40,804 nt of DNA, taken from NCBI GenBank assembly GCA_027624335.1, contig JAQBWV010000031.1, positions 1 through 40,804 of the forward strand. The letters run 5' to 3'. A program made the translations under genes and the position numbers. Below the pieces are notes generated by a model. The model did not search any database. It saw only the letters and a list, made by a program, of their open reading frames with translations, and was not told the origin of the DNA. The stretch is from Planctomycetota bacterium (GTDB lineage Bacteria > Planctomycetota > Planctomycetia > Planctomycetales > Planctomycetaceae). Positions 17,501 through 25,341 of this stretch are shown here, piece after piece (the first letter of the stretch is position 1; each line of letters opens with the position of its first letter).

Positions 17501-20500
17501 ACTCACCACCGTCGAAGCCGAGACCAAGGCGCACATTCAGTTCCTGTTGGCGAAGAACTATTTCGGCGGCAAGCGGTACGATGTCGCCCGCAGCGAATAT
17601 CAGACGGTCATCAATCGGTATCCCGACACATCCTTCTCTATCGAAGCCGAATTCGGAATCGGCGAAACGTTTATGGCTCAGAAGGTGTATGACCAGGCGG
17701 AACAGGTCTTTGAAAAGCTGGCGGGCAGTCGCGAGGCTGAGATAATCGTGCGGGCGGAATTCCTGCGAGGCATGCTCGCTCACCGAAGAGGTGACAATGA
17801 TGACGCTCGAGATATTTTCAAGGCCGTACTGGAACGCGTACCGAATATTGAACTCGCGAATCAGGCGCTTTTTAATCTCGCCGAAGTCTACGGCGACGAA
17901 GAACGCTACATGGATCAGCTGCAGTTGCTGATGACCGTTGGTCGTCTTGGACGAGTCAGCAAACGACTGCACGCTCCGGGGATGCCGTTGTCTATCGTGG
18001 TGCAGGACAGCGATCTGGGAATCAGCCGCGGACACAATCGGATTCCGGTCATTGTGCGAACGGTGCCGGGCGGTGATGAAGAACTCGTTTACCTGACCAG
18101 CGGCGGTGCGGGCAAGGGGCTGTTTCGAACGGACATTGATACTGAACTCGGCCCGGTCAACAAGGGAGATAAAGTTCTCCAGTTAACCGGCAATGATGTG
18201 ATCACCTCTGACTATCCCGACGAATTCAAATCAGAGTTCAAGAGCGTTCCTCTTTCGGATGTTGAGATTCGTGTTGCTTCCGATGCGAAATTTGAGGTTG
18301 CTTCGAACAAGATCATTGATGAAGCAGAAGAGTCGTTCAGTGATCGACTCCAACGGGAATCACGTGAGCGGGAAACTGGCGAATCGTTGCAGTCTCAACA
18401 GCGTCCTGCGAATCAGATCAAACCGGGAAACCCGATTTACCTTCGTGTGAAGGACGGCGACCGCGACTTATCTGACGCCACTGACACCGTCGTTGCGAAA
18501 CTGGTAGCCGATTCGGGCGATCAGGTTCAGGTGATCCTGACGGAAACGGAACCGCATTCCGGAGTGTTTGAAGGAACGGCAAAGACGGGCGAACTCCCGG
18601 CAGGGGCACTCGCATCGGACACGGCGATCGACCACAACCCATTGATGGCCATCGACAATTCAAAAGACACCTTCTGGCTCAGTGAGCCGGATGGGGCGAC
18701 CCCGAAACTGTTGACCGTCGACATGAAGAGGCTGCAGACCGTTTCGCGAGTGAGGATTCACACTCCCAGAGCCGACGAGACTAAGCCGGTTCGAGGTGAA
18801 CTGCAGGCCAGTTACGATGGCGAGTTCTGGTACCGAGTGGCCGCGCATCCACAAATTCCCGACGCACCGCGCGTTGTCGAAGCTGAATATGCCACGATGC
18901 AGTATCGAATCTACAAAGAGAACGGGACTTCGTTCGAGACCTGGCAACAAGTGCTCAACCTTGCTCAGGGCGAGCCCCAATCTCAGGGCGAAGTGACAGA
19001 TGGCCAATTGCTTTGGCAGAGGCCTGAAGCAGAAGAGGAAGGCCGATCAAAATTTGTTAGCGTGGTCTGGTTCGGCAAGTTCCTTCAGCCGCGAGCAGGA
19101 GCGGTTCGATTCGCGATTCGTGGCAATCGATCGGCCCTGGCGGTTAACGGTCGGCAGGAACTTGAGCCGGGAAGTGGCGATCGCACGGCTGACGTGTGGC
19201 TGGAATCTGGCACACATGATCTGACGATATTTGCGGCTGCAGCCAGCACCACAAACGAGTTGTCGGCACTGAGGGCGAGAGCGGATTTGAACCGGCAACG
19301 CGTCGTTTTGAGCCCGTTTCTTTCCAGCGACTTTGATCTTGCCGGAGTGAATGCCACTGTCGTCGACGCCGCTGATTCGGCATCAGCTGTTGTCACTGCC
19401 ACTGACCCTGCCACGCCAGTTCAGGCTGCGGCAGATACCGAAACGGGAGTGTTGACGCTCAATCTCGAAACTGTTCAGTTCGAAAAGACATCCGAGCAAT
19501 TTGGAATCACCGAGCAGAACGGCGCTAAGACGATTGGTCACTGGGCCAGCGTTGCTGACGTCGCCTTCTGGGAGTTGGAAACGACAACGCCTGGTGTTTA
19601 CGACGTTTGGCTGGAGTATGCCCATCAGGGCGGCGGGTCGGAGTTTCGTGTCGAATTCGGCGATCAGGGGTACTCTTCAACGGTCCCGAACACTGGTAAC
19701 TGGACGACATTCAGGAAGGACCGTTTTGGAACTGTAATTGTCGATGAAGCTGGGAAGGCGAAATTGGCCGTACGTCCGGTGAGTATTCAGGGCGGCGGAA
19801 CGATGGTGCTGCGCAGTATTGAACTGCGCCCAGCGGATGGAACTCGAGTGATTCTTGCTGATACTGCCTGGGAATTCCGATTTGCTCCCATTGACGTTCG
19901 TTACACGCGCATTGTGTTTAACGAGTACCTGGGTGAAGCAGTAGCTATTAACCATGTCGAGATTTCAGGATCGGATCTTGCCAACCCGTTCATCCCGACT
20001 GAAACAGACGTGCTGGCACTGTCAGACAATGACCAGCTTGAAATCGCGGGCGGTGATGTCGTTAGAGCGACTTACACGGACGAAGTTACTCAGGTCAACT
20101 CCGGCGGTAGTCGCCTGATCGCTGGCCAGTTGCAGGCTACTTACTTCAACGGAACCGTTTCTCCGATTGCGTATGATTTCGTCAGAGAACGAAATGGTGC
20201 CGTCAACAACGTGCGGAAGCGACTCAAGAGAGTTGACCCAGGCGAACGAGTGGTTGTCGAGATCACCGACTACGACCGCGATCAGAGCGTCACTCGGGAT
20301 AAGCTGCAGTTTGAGGTCTTTGTGAACGATGGTGAACCTGTCACGCTGACGGCCACCGAGACGGAGGAGAACTCCGGCATCTTCACGAAGGAGATCGATA
20401 CAGCTGCGCAGCCAGAGGGCGATCGTCTTGTTGTGGCGATGGGAGACCGCATCAACATTCGGTACATGGACGAACAGAACACGTTCCCGGGGCATTCAGT

Positions 20501-22328
20501 GCCTCGCGAAACGGTCGTTTATGTGAATCGACCGACGGAAGCTCAAGTAAGGATCCTGGAATCTCGCGTCATTCCTGCTCCGAAAGATTCAGGGCGTCTT
20601 CCGCAATTTGTCTACCAGATCGCCGACGGAGAAGCCGAGGCGACGAATGTCGCCTTCGAAGCCCCATTGACGGTCGAGGTGATCGATCCTGACGCTGCCC
20701 GTGATAGTCGCAGCGAAGTGATCGCGAAACTTACAACCAGCGATGGAGCCACCGTGGATGTGAGGTGTGTGGTGTCATCAGCGTTCCTGAACATTCCCAG
20801 GGAAGAAGCCGAAGAGTACGCTCTTGAAGAGGGGCGGTTTATTGGTCAGATTGGGATGCAACTGGGTTCGAAAAGTAGTCCGGTCATCGTGCCCGTCACC
20901 GCTGAAATGCCCCGCAACCTGATTGGCGGAGGCAAGCTCGCAGGGGACGAAGAAGAAGGCGAGACGTCTGCAATGGACGACGGTCTCGTAGTGGCAGTCC
21001 TCAATCTGACCGGAAAAGACAGAATCAGTGCCGGATACAACGACGAACGGAAGCCAGCAGGCAGTACTGGGCCGCCGCCCGCGTTCGGACGTCTGATTTC
21101 CAATGGCGTACTGGCATCTCTTGATCGGGACTACGATAACCCGATTGAACGCTTGCATGTCGGCGAGAAACTATTCCTGATGGTGACCGATGCTGACCAG
21201 GACTCTTCGGACGAGCGTGATACCATCAAGATTCGGATCACAACGGAGTTCGGCGAGAAGGAAGAATTCAATCTGGTCGAAACTCTGGCGCACAGTGGCG
21301 TCTTCAATGGCTCTTTGACGCTCAAATCCAACGAGGCACCAAAGGCCGGTAACATCGACATGGCCGACCCAGTCATCGAATGCTACTTTGGCGACATCAT
21401 CACGGTGACCTACGTCGATCCTACGGCAAGTACTGCAGACGGACAGCTTGAACTCAATACACAGCTTCCGGTTGTCATCGGGACCGATGGTTTGATCTCA
21501 GCCTTCAGCAAGACTTTCAACAATGAAACACTGGCGGTCGAAACCAAGTTTCACGTTGCCGAGAGCTACTTCGAACTCTTCAAGAGTCACAAGAACCTGG
21601 GACGTAAGGAAGAGGAGACGACCGACCTCGCTGCCGGACGTCGAGTGCTGAGGGAAGTCATCGAAGATTTCCCCGACCCGAAATATCAGCCTCGAATTTT
21701 ATATCTGCTTGGCCAGTTCGCTCAGGAACTCGGCGATGTTGACGAAGCATCGTCAGCGTACGAGCAGATCGTTTCACAATTCCCCGAGCACCCTCTGGCC
21801 GCCGACGCTCAGTACAAACTGGCGCAAACATATGAAGAAGCCGGCGACTTCGACGAAGCGCTCGAAGCGTACGTCACTCTTGCTGCGACGTATCCCAGAA
21901 GCCCACTGATCGCCAGTGTCATGATCCGTATCAGCGATCACTTTTATAAGAACGAGGAATTTCCTATCGCAGCAGAGGTCGGAAAGAAATTCCTTGAGAA
22001 GTTTGAAGGCCATCAGCATGGCTCCCGAATGGCGTTCCGAGTTGGGCAGTGCTACTACAAAGCAGAGCAGTACAAGACTGCTGGCGATGCCTTCGACCTG
22101 TTTGCCAAAACGTTCCCTGACGACGAACTGGCTGCCGACAGTCTGTTCTGGTCGGGCGAAAGTTTCCGTATGGCCAGCAACGATCGTGAGGCATTTCGCC
22201 GCTACAATCGCTGCCGCTGGGATTTTCCGGCAAGCGATGCAGCGAAGTACGCGCGAGGCCGGTTGGCTCTTCCTGAAATGCTGCGGCAGTTCGAAGCAGA
22301 AGCCAACGCTGTCGAAAATGGCAACTAG
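14562..22328 (+). CDS. Giant exported TPR protein with repeated HSGVF beta-domains and sugar-binding-like modules
   Basis: This protein has 2588 residues. Signal peptide MKLFVTAALSVVLLAFAGPALA, then Q; AGGA 9 nt before the ATG. Residues ~30-1130 are TPR/alpha-helical repeats. At ~1140-1345 are two copies of the beta-domain shared with the preceding protein ('VQDSDLGISRGHNRIPVIV', 'VKDGDRDLSDATDTVVAKL' ... 'ETEPHSGVFEG'). At ~1350-1450 is a discoidin-like (F5/8 type C) module ('AIDNSKDTFWLSEPDG' ... 'VSRVRIHTPRADE'); at ~1653-1760 a CBM6/DUF5077-like module ('ADVAFWELETTTPGVYDVWLEYAHQGG'). Three further beta-domain copies follow (~1890-1975, a degenerate one ~2035-2115, ~2200-2290). TPRs close the protein (~2325-2575). 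It is probably a large envelope scaffold with binding modules; the function is unknown. The ExbB-like gene starts 60 nt downstream. Confidence 0.82.
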   Translation: MKLFVTAALSVVLLAFAGPALAQTTGEIDAISQEASRLEGEVGKYRDTAPEAGEALHKLTVLYHQHGRVFGLVRAAHRFVAAHSTDPRHADVMLKLLDGLEALSRYKEFTVISRQFLTRYPNAAQCAAVEERLAYSLAKLDDKPAAAVAYQACWLRNMSPTGREFGVKSSLLFSQIGTPGVIQGAELAEEMFDKLPKDEFARHIGLRSYYEWRRVSQWAKANVVGNKLVKSGLLKDGEERREVLRTMSENYRYLGQHSNAVEVLKQVRAIRDDQYALYYIIQSLYDSVAPAAQMEPLVKEYLSKHSDRADRYERIALLGLAWNREKNPERALKLFRGLLGVGPATHSVSSYFIQLNGTEPEKLKDSEAALKQAIIDCEKNDPTQVWRLRYDLGFTLYRDRMKDIPKAKAVIREMVEKSPTNDGHVHNAISWLFTVAETEDEFRADVDRVLKTRRAWPHWASLRSYPSSWVKTYKKHKTLGGRSDYLATKLAQADNDPVIKLVESIRRGPYDGREAGIRDQLVKPEHFNTFNDETKRWVLNEIAYYYQHYAPGPERSTAAIHLARLTQMFPQDFDYRFRYLQVATDYGQAEVAKEAARLMLSHEPDRSYPDVWRRLSIAADINEDAELARKAVEYAKKTHAKFTPDFQYWTGLGDALKRRELEAEAVAVWKTVVDAGASHYEARESATRLIQRMETSQEKIALSKKLFSGETDYHGRYAGWLADVQLRTGDLAGFEATLRETLTRMRNRPFRNWDMDIYSLHYMVNNFRAGQADYRLKPEEENPLPAILKVATVIRDLEYDWPSSQGQLLLLEAEAPDARSAMERHLAWQRVTRTVHPDSTRWDYLMPFAQQAVLRGDYAVGATLLTGMLENISTATESRKEAGRAMVGQCYTRLGTVGLTIDENSPIAPLLQAALYLRLGDERLAMETYLANGALFDKHRDEVPVDLTTFVCDSLMAASGDENHNKVEDILRSWIIKNSELTTVEAETKAHIQFLLAKNYFGGKRYDVARSEYQTVINRYPDTSFSIEAEFGIGETFMAQKVYDQAEQVFEKLAGSREAEIIVRAEFLRGMLAHRRGDNDDARDIFKAVLERVPNIELANQALFNLAEVYGDEERYMDQLQLLMTVGRLGRVSKRLHAPGMPLSIVVQDSDLGISRGHNRIPVIVRTVPGGDEELVYLTSGGAGKGLFRTDIDTELGPVNKGDKVLQLTGNDVITSDYPDEFKSEFKSVPLSDVEIRVASDAKFEVASNKIIDEAEESFSDRLQRESRERETGESLQSQQRPANQIKPGNPIYLRVKDGDRDLSDATDTVVAKLVADSGDQVQVILTETEPHSGVFEGTAKTGELPAGALASDTAIDHNPLMAIDNSKDTFWLSEPDGATPKLLTVDMKRLQTVSRVRIHTPRADETKPVRGELQASYDGEFWYRVAAHPQIPDAPRVVEAEYATMQYRIYKENGTSFETWQQVLNLAQGEPQSQGEVTDGQLLWQRPEAEEEGRSKFVSVVWFGKFLQPRAGAVRFAIRGNRSALAVNGRQELEPGSGDRTADVWLESGTHDLTIFAAAASTTNELSALRARADLNRQRVVLSPFLSSDFDLAGVNATVVDAADSASAVVTATDPATPVQAAADTETGVLTLNLETVQFEKTSEQFGITEQNGAKTIGHWASVADVAFWELETTTPGVYDVWLEYAHQGGGSEFRVEFGDQGYSSTVPNTGNWTTFRKDRFGTVIVDEAGKAKLAVRPVSIQGGGTMVLRSIELRPADGTRVILADTAWEFRFAPIDVRYTRIVFNEYLGEAVAINHVEISGSDLANPFIPTETDVLALSDNDQLEIAGGDVVRATYTDEVTQVNSGGSRLIAGQLQATYFNGTVSPIAYDFVRERNGAVNNVRKRLKRVDPGERVVVEITDYDRDQSVTRDKLQFEVFVNDGEPVTLTATETEENSGIFTKEIDTAAQPEGDRLVVAMGDRINIRYMDEQNTFPGHSVPRETVVYVNRPTEAQVRILESRVIPAPKDSGRLPQFVYQIADGEAEATNVAFEAPLTVEVIDPDAARDSRSEVIAKLTTSDGATVDVRCVVSSAFLNIPREEAEEYALEEGRFIGQIGMQLGSKSSPVIVPVTAEMPRNLIGGGKLAGDEEEGETSAMDDGLVVAVLNLTGKDRISAGYNDERKPAGSTGPPPAFGRLISNGVLASLDRDYDNPIERLHVGEKLFLMVTDADQDSSDERDTIKIRITTEFGEKEEFNLVETLAHSGVFNGSLTLKSNEAPKAGNIDMADPVIECYFGDIITVTYVDPTASTADGQLELNTQLPVVIGTDGLISAFSKTFNNETLAVETKFHVAESYFELFKSHKNLGRKEEETTDLAAGRRVLREVIEDFPDPKYQPRILYLLGQFAQELGDVDEASSAYEQIVSQFPEHPLAADAQYKLAQTYEEAGDFDEALEAYVTLAATYPRSPLIASVMIRISDHFYKNEEFPIAAEVGKKFLEKFEGHQHGSRMAFRVGQCYYKAEQYKTAGDAFDLFAKTFPDDELAADSLFWSGESFRMASNDREAFRRYNRCRWDFPASDAAKYARGRLALPEMLRQFEAEANAVENGN

Positions 22329-22388
22329 TGATGCATCTGACAGAGTTTTTCAATTAATCCATCTGCCTCGTTCGCTGTTGAGATTCGC

Positions 22389-23336
22389 ATGTCGTCTATT
22401 CTTTATCTTGCTTTGCTGATTGGACAGGCTCCGGATGCCGGGCCTGCAGCGACCGCTGCTGAAACCGAGTCTGCCAAAGTCAGTCAAACTGGCGAGCCGT
22501 CCGATGGCACTACGGCTGCAGATTCAGGGGAGACTTCCGGCAGCGATGCGGCGACGCCCTTAGCAGAGGATGGTGGCGACACTGAATCAGAGGATGGAGA
22601 CGGCCTCGATTCCGAGATCGGTTTGCTTGACAAGCTCGATGAGATCTCACGGTCCGGAGCAATCGGCTTCCTCAGGAAAGGCGGCCTGTTCATGTGGCCG
22701 ATTCTGTTTCTGGGAATACTGGCCGCAGGCGTGATCATCGAACGCTACCGCAGTCTCAGGATGTTGACATCGGACTCTGGTTCGATCCGTGATGATGTCC
22801 AGCAATTGCTTCGTGAAGATCGAATCGAAGAAGCCATGCAACTGTGTGATCACGAGCAGGGCCCGGTTCCAGCGATCCTATCAGCCGGACTTCGAAAGTT
22901 TCTCGTCCTTCGACGTCTGAATTATGACCCTGCGAAGATCGAAGAGCAGGTCGTCAAGGCGATGGACGATTACGGCGTGCATGTGGTCGCGGCGCTGGAA
23001 AAGCATCTGCCTGTCCTGGCGACCGTTTCCAGTGTGGCTCCCATGCTGGGTTTCCTTGGAACAGTCGCTGGGATGGTTTCATCGTTTGAAGAGATCGTTG
23101 CCAGGATGGGCGAGACGAACATCGTCGAAGCCGCTGCGGGGGGCATCAGCGTCGCACTCTTGACGACCGCTTTTGGGCTGATCATCGGGATTCCAGCCTT
23201 CATGGCCTTCAATTATTTCTCAAGTGTCATCAATCGCTTCGTGCTTGAGATCGAAGAATCCGCAACTGACCTGATCGAATCGGTCACTTTGCAACTGGCT
23301 CTTCAACGAAGCGGCGATCGCGCAAGTTCGACGTAG
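22389..23336 (+). CDS. MotA/TolQ/ExbB-family proton channel subunit
   Basis: This 315-aa inner-membrane protein belongs to the ExbB/TolQ family. These proteins form the pentameric channel that, with ExbD/TolR, turns proton flow into mechanical work across the envelope. Seen: hydrophobic N-terminus (1-13), an acidic low-complexity extension (~28-76, Glu/Asp/Thr/Ala-rich), TM1 ~100-117, a cytoplasmic loop, TM2 ~208-229 with the family motif 'VAPMLGFLGTVAGMVSSF', and TM3 ~251-275 ('GGISVALLTTAFGLIIGIPA'). It lies 60 nt after the giant TPR gene on the same strand, which suggests it energises those proteins. No ExbD/TolR-like gene follows; the next gene is convergent. The N-terminal extension is longer than in E. 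coli ExbB. The ATG has only a weak ribosome binding site. Confidence 0.9.
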   Translation: MSSILYLALLIGQAPDAGPAATAAETESAKVSQTGEPSDGTTAADSGETSGSDAATPLAEDGGDTESEDGDGLDSEIGLLDKLDEISRSGAIGFLRKGGLFMWPILFLGILAAGVIIERYRSLRMLTSDSGSIRDDVQQLLREDRIEEAMQLCDHEQGPVPAILSAGLRKFLVLRRLNYDPAKIEEQVVKAMDDYGVHVVAALEKHLPVLATVSSVAPMLGFLGTVAGMVSSFEEIVARMGETNIVEAAAGGISVALLTTAFGLIIGIPAFMAFNYFSSVINRFVLEIEESATDLIESVTLQLALQRSGDRASST

Positions 23337-23474
23337 TAATCACCTCACCTCGCGTCGCGAAACGGTTTTCGCCATAAATTGCGAACGGTGTTCGCGTCGC
23401 TGAGTTCGAGTCATCGACGCGGCGCTGATCTTCTCCCGCACGTTCCTGTGAATGTCAGGAACCGGGCAGCCGGG

Positions 23475-23495
23475 ACTGCTGGGTGAACCAGCAGT
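23475..23495. terminator. Hairpin between convergent genes, possible bidirectional terminator
   Basis: Perfect 8-bp stem ACTGCTGG (23475-23482) / CCAGCAGT (23488-23495) with a 5-nt loop, between the ends of the ExbB-like gene and the convergent DUF1501 gene. Neither side has a U-tract, so termination activity is uncertain. Confidence 0.4.
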
Positions 23496-23516
23496 GGTGT
23501 CTCACGCGAAGGCCAG

Positions 23517-24881
23517 TCAGACAAGCTCACGGATCGGTGATTCGTCTTCTTCGAGTAAGTACTGAGGCCGACCATTCAGGTCATCGACTGTCGTCAGCTT
23601 CGTGTCAATTCCCAGGTTGTGGTACAGCGTTGAGTACACTTCGGAGTACGTCACCGGGCGGGAAACGGCTTCTCCACCCAGACGGTCAGTCGAACCGATG
23701 ACCTGTCCGGTCCTCATGCCACCGCCGGCCATCAGAGCACAACTGACTCGAGGCCAGTGATCCCGTCCGACCTGCTTGCTGATGATTGGCGTCCGACCGA
23801 ACTCGCCCCACACGATCACCGTGCAGTCCTTGTCGAGCCCTCGAACATGCAGATCATCGACCAGAGCACTCACGCAGTTATCAAAGATTGGAAAGTCTTC
23901 AGCTTCGCGTTTGAAGATCGTGTTGTAGCTGCCTCCGTGCCAGTCCCACTTTGAATAATTCAGACTGACGACCCTCGCACCGGCTTCGATCAGACGGCGT
24001 GCGACGAGCAGGCTCTGCGGCACGCGTGGAGCACCGTTTCCGTCGATAAACTTCGTCGTGTCACCGGTTCCGTAGCGCGCGACGATTCGCGGGTCTTCTT
24101 TCGACAGGTCCAGCGCTTCAGCCAGCTTCGACGAAGTCAGCAACCCCATCGCCTGTTCGGTGAACGTGTCGATGCCGCGCATCATACTGCTGGCGTCAAC
24201 GTCCCGACGGAAGTTGTCAACGCTTTTCAGCAACGTGCGTCGATCTCCGAGTCGCTCTACGGTCACACCGTTGAGAACCATATCGTCCTTCGTCGGCCCC
24301 ATCGGGCGGAACGGAGAATACGAAGCCCCCAGGAATCCTGGTCCTGGCTCGTTGTAAGGCCCGTGAGTACACGGGTAGCAAAGGCTGACGAATGGCGGGG
24401 CGGACACACCCGTCTGGCCCTGGACTTTGGCGACCGCCGAACCGAATTGCGGCCAGCCACCACTCGGTGCTGGCTTGCGCGGGTTATGCCCGTTGAAGAC
24501 CTGAATTGCGTCGTGACCGCTTTGCGAACCTACGATCGAACGGATCGTCACCAGCTTGTCTGCCATCCCCGCCAGCTTTGGGAACGCCTCGCAGATTTCC
24601 ATGCCGGGAACATTGGTAGCAATCGGTTGCCAGGGTCCAGCAACCTCTTTCGGAGCGTCCGGTTTTAAATCGAACATGTCCTGATGAGGAGGACCTCCAA
24701 CCAGGTAAATCATGATTACCGACTTCTGCGAACTTCCGTTGCCGGATGCGGCATCAGCTCGAAGCAAGCCAGGCAGAGTTAGTCCGGCTCCACCCAGAGC
24801 GCCGATCTGCAGAAAATTGCGGCGAGACATTCCGTCGCAAAACGATTTCCCCGGTTGACGTTCGCCGGTAAGTGTCAGCAT
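23517..24881 (-). CDS. Tat-exported DUF1501 protein (stand-alone)
   Basis: This 454-aa DUF1501 family member has a Tat leader 'MSRRNFLQIGALGGAGLTLPGLL'. Family segments: 'IMIYLVGGPPHQDMFDLKPDAP', 'LVTIRSIVGSQSGHDA', 'VSLNYSKWDWHGGSYNTIFKRE', 'TVIVWGEFGRTPIISKQVGRDHWP' and 'LMAGGGMRTGQVIGSTDRLGGEA'. I start it at ATG 24881, which has GAGGG 7 nt upstream; a TTG two codons earlier would be too close to that site. Unlike the copy at 10505, no DUF1549/DUF1553 gene is adjacent; the upstream neighbour is a 108-nt gap followed by a gene remnant. It is clearly diverged from the other DUF1501 protein, so not a recent duplicate. Confidence 0.9.
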   Translation of the reverse strand: MLTLTGERQPGKSFCDGMSRRNFLQIGALGGAGLTLPGLLRADAASGNGSSQKSVIMIYLVGGPPHQDMFDLKPDAPKEVAGPWQPIATNVPGMEICEAFPKLAGMADKLVTIRSIVGSQSGHDAIQVFNGHNPRKPAPSGGWPQFGSAVAKVQGQTGVSAPPFVSLCYPCTHGPYNEPGPGFLGASYSPFRPMGPTKDDMVLNGVTVERLGDRRTLLKSVDNFRRDVDASSMMRGIDTFTEQAMGLLTSSKLAEALDLSKEDPRIVARYGTGDTTKFIDGNGAPRVPQSLLVARRLIEAGARVVSLNYSKWDWHGGSYNTIFKREAEDFPIFDNCVSALVDDLHVRGLDKDCTVIVWGEFGRTPIISKQVGRDHWPRVSCALMAGGGMRTGQVIGSTDRLGGEAVSRPVTYSEVYSTLYHNLGIDTKLTTVDDLNGRPQYLLEEDESPIRELV

Positions 24882-24989
24882 TTCCAAACCCTCAAGAGCG
24901 GAAAGTTGCGGCTTCTGGTGCCGCTGGCACGATTCTGAGAAGGCAAGATCGTATCACAGAACATTGATCGGTTGCAGGCCGACCTGAAA

Positions 24990-25187
24990 TTAAGCGACTC
25001 CGAAGGCATTGAGTCGAGTGTGCTCAACAGCGCTGATAACGACAGCCTGGATCGCAACGTTATTCGGCAGGTCGACCCCGACACGTTTCATCGTGGCGAA
25101 GCAACGGCGTTGCCATGACACCACGTCAATTGCCGGTTTCGACGATTGGATGGTTTCAATGTCGAATCGAGATCTATTTCTCCGTAG
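24990..25187 (-). pseudogene. Open frame without a proper start, possible gene remnant
   Basis: On the minus strand a frame is open from just after a TGA (25188-25190) to TAA (24990-24992). It reads 'RFDIETIQSSKPAIDVVSWQ', continuing 'RRCFATMKRVGVDLPNNVAI' and ending 'HTRLNAFGVA'. Its composition looks protein-like, but the first usable starts are internal: a GTG in 'DVV' and an ATG at 25091, the latter giving only 33 aa. It begins where the interrupted gene at 25174 ends, in another frame. I do not recognise the family. It may be the tail of a decayed gene or one copy of a dispersed repeat. Confidence 0.35.
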
Positions 25188-25341
25188 TCACAGCAAGCGT
25201 CGCCGATTCGGCTTCCGGCACTTTGAAGTCGATCGTCGCCGGAGCGCACTTCGAAAAATTGGTGAATTCAAGTCGGGCATTAGCTGTGGCGGCTGCGACA
25301 CTGTTCGGGACCCGCACGGGGCCGTAGAAGAAGTAGTAGCC
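25174..25341 (-). pseudogene. In-frame continuation of the following gene beyond its UGA stop
   Basis: The frame of the gene at 25342-26052 continues past its TGA for another 55 codons to TAG (25174-25176). It reads 'GYYFFYGPVRVPNSVAAATA', then 'NARLEFTNFSKCAPATIDFK'. From memory, the pattern 'FYGPVRVPD... ...APATFEVPV' closes related planctomycete exported proteins, so this looks like the real C-terminus. The TGA is therefore most simply a nonsense mutation or base error in a Trp codon (TGG to TGA), giving 'MHGWGYYFFYGPV'. Recoding is less likely. Confidence 0.55.

Noticed and set aside
23475..23495. Strong intrinsic terminator of the TPR/ExbB operon
   Set aside because: The hairpin is perfect but has no U-tract on either strand, so it was kept only as a possible terminator.
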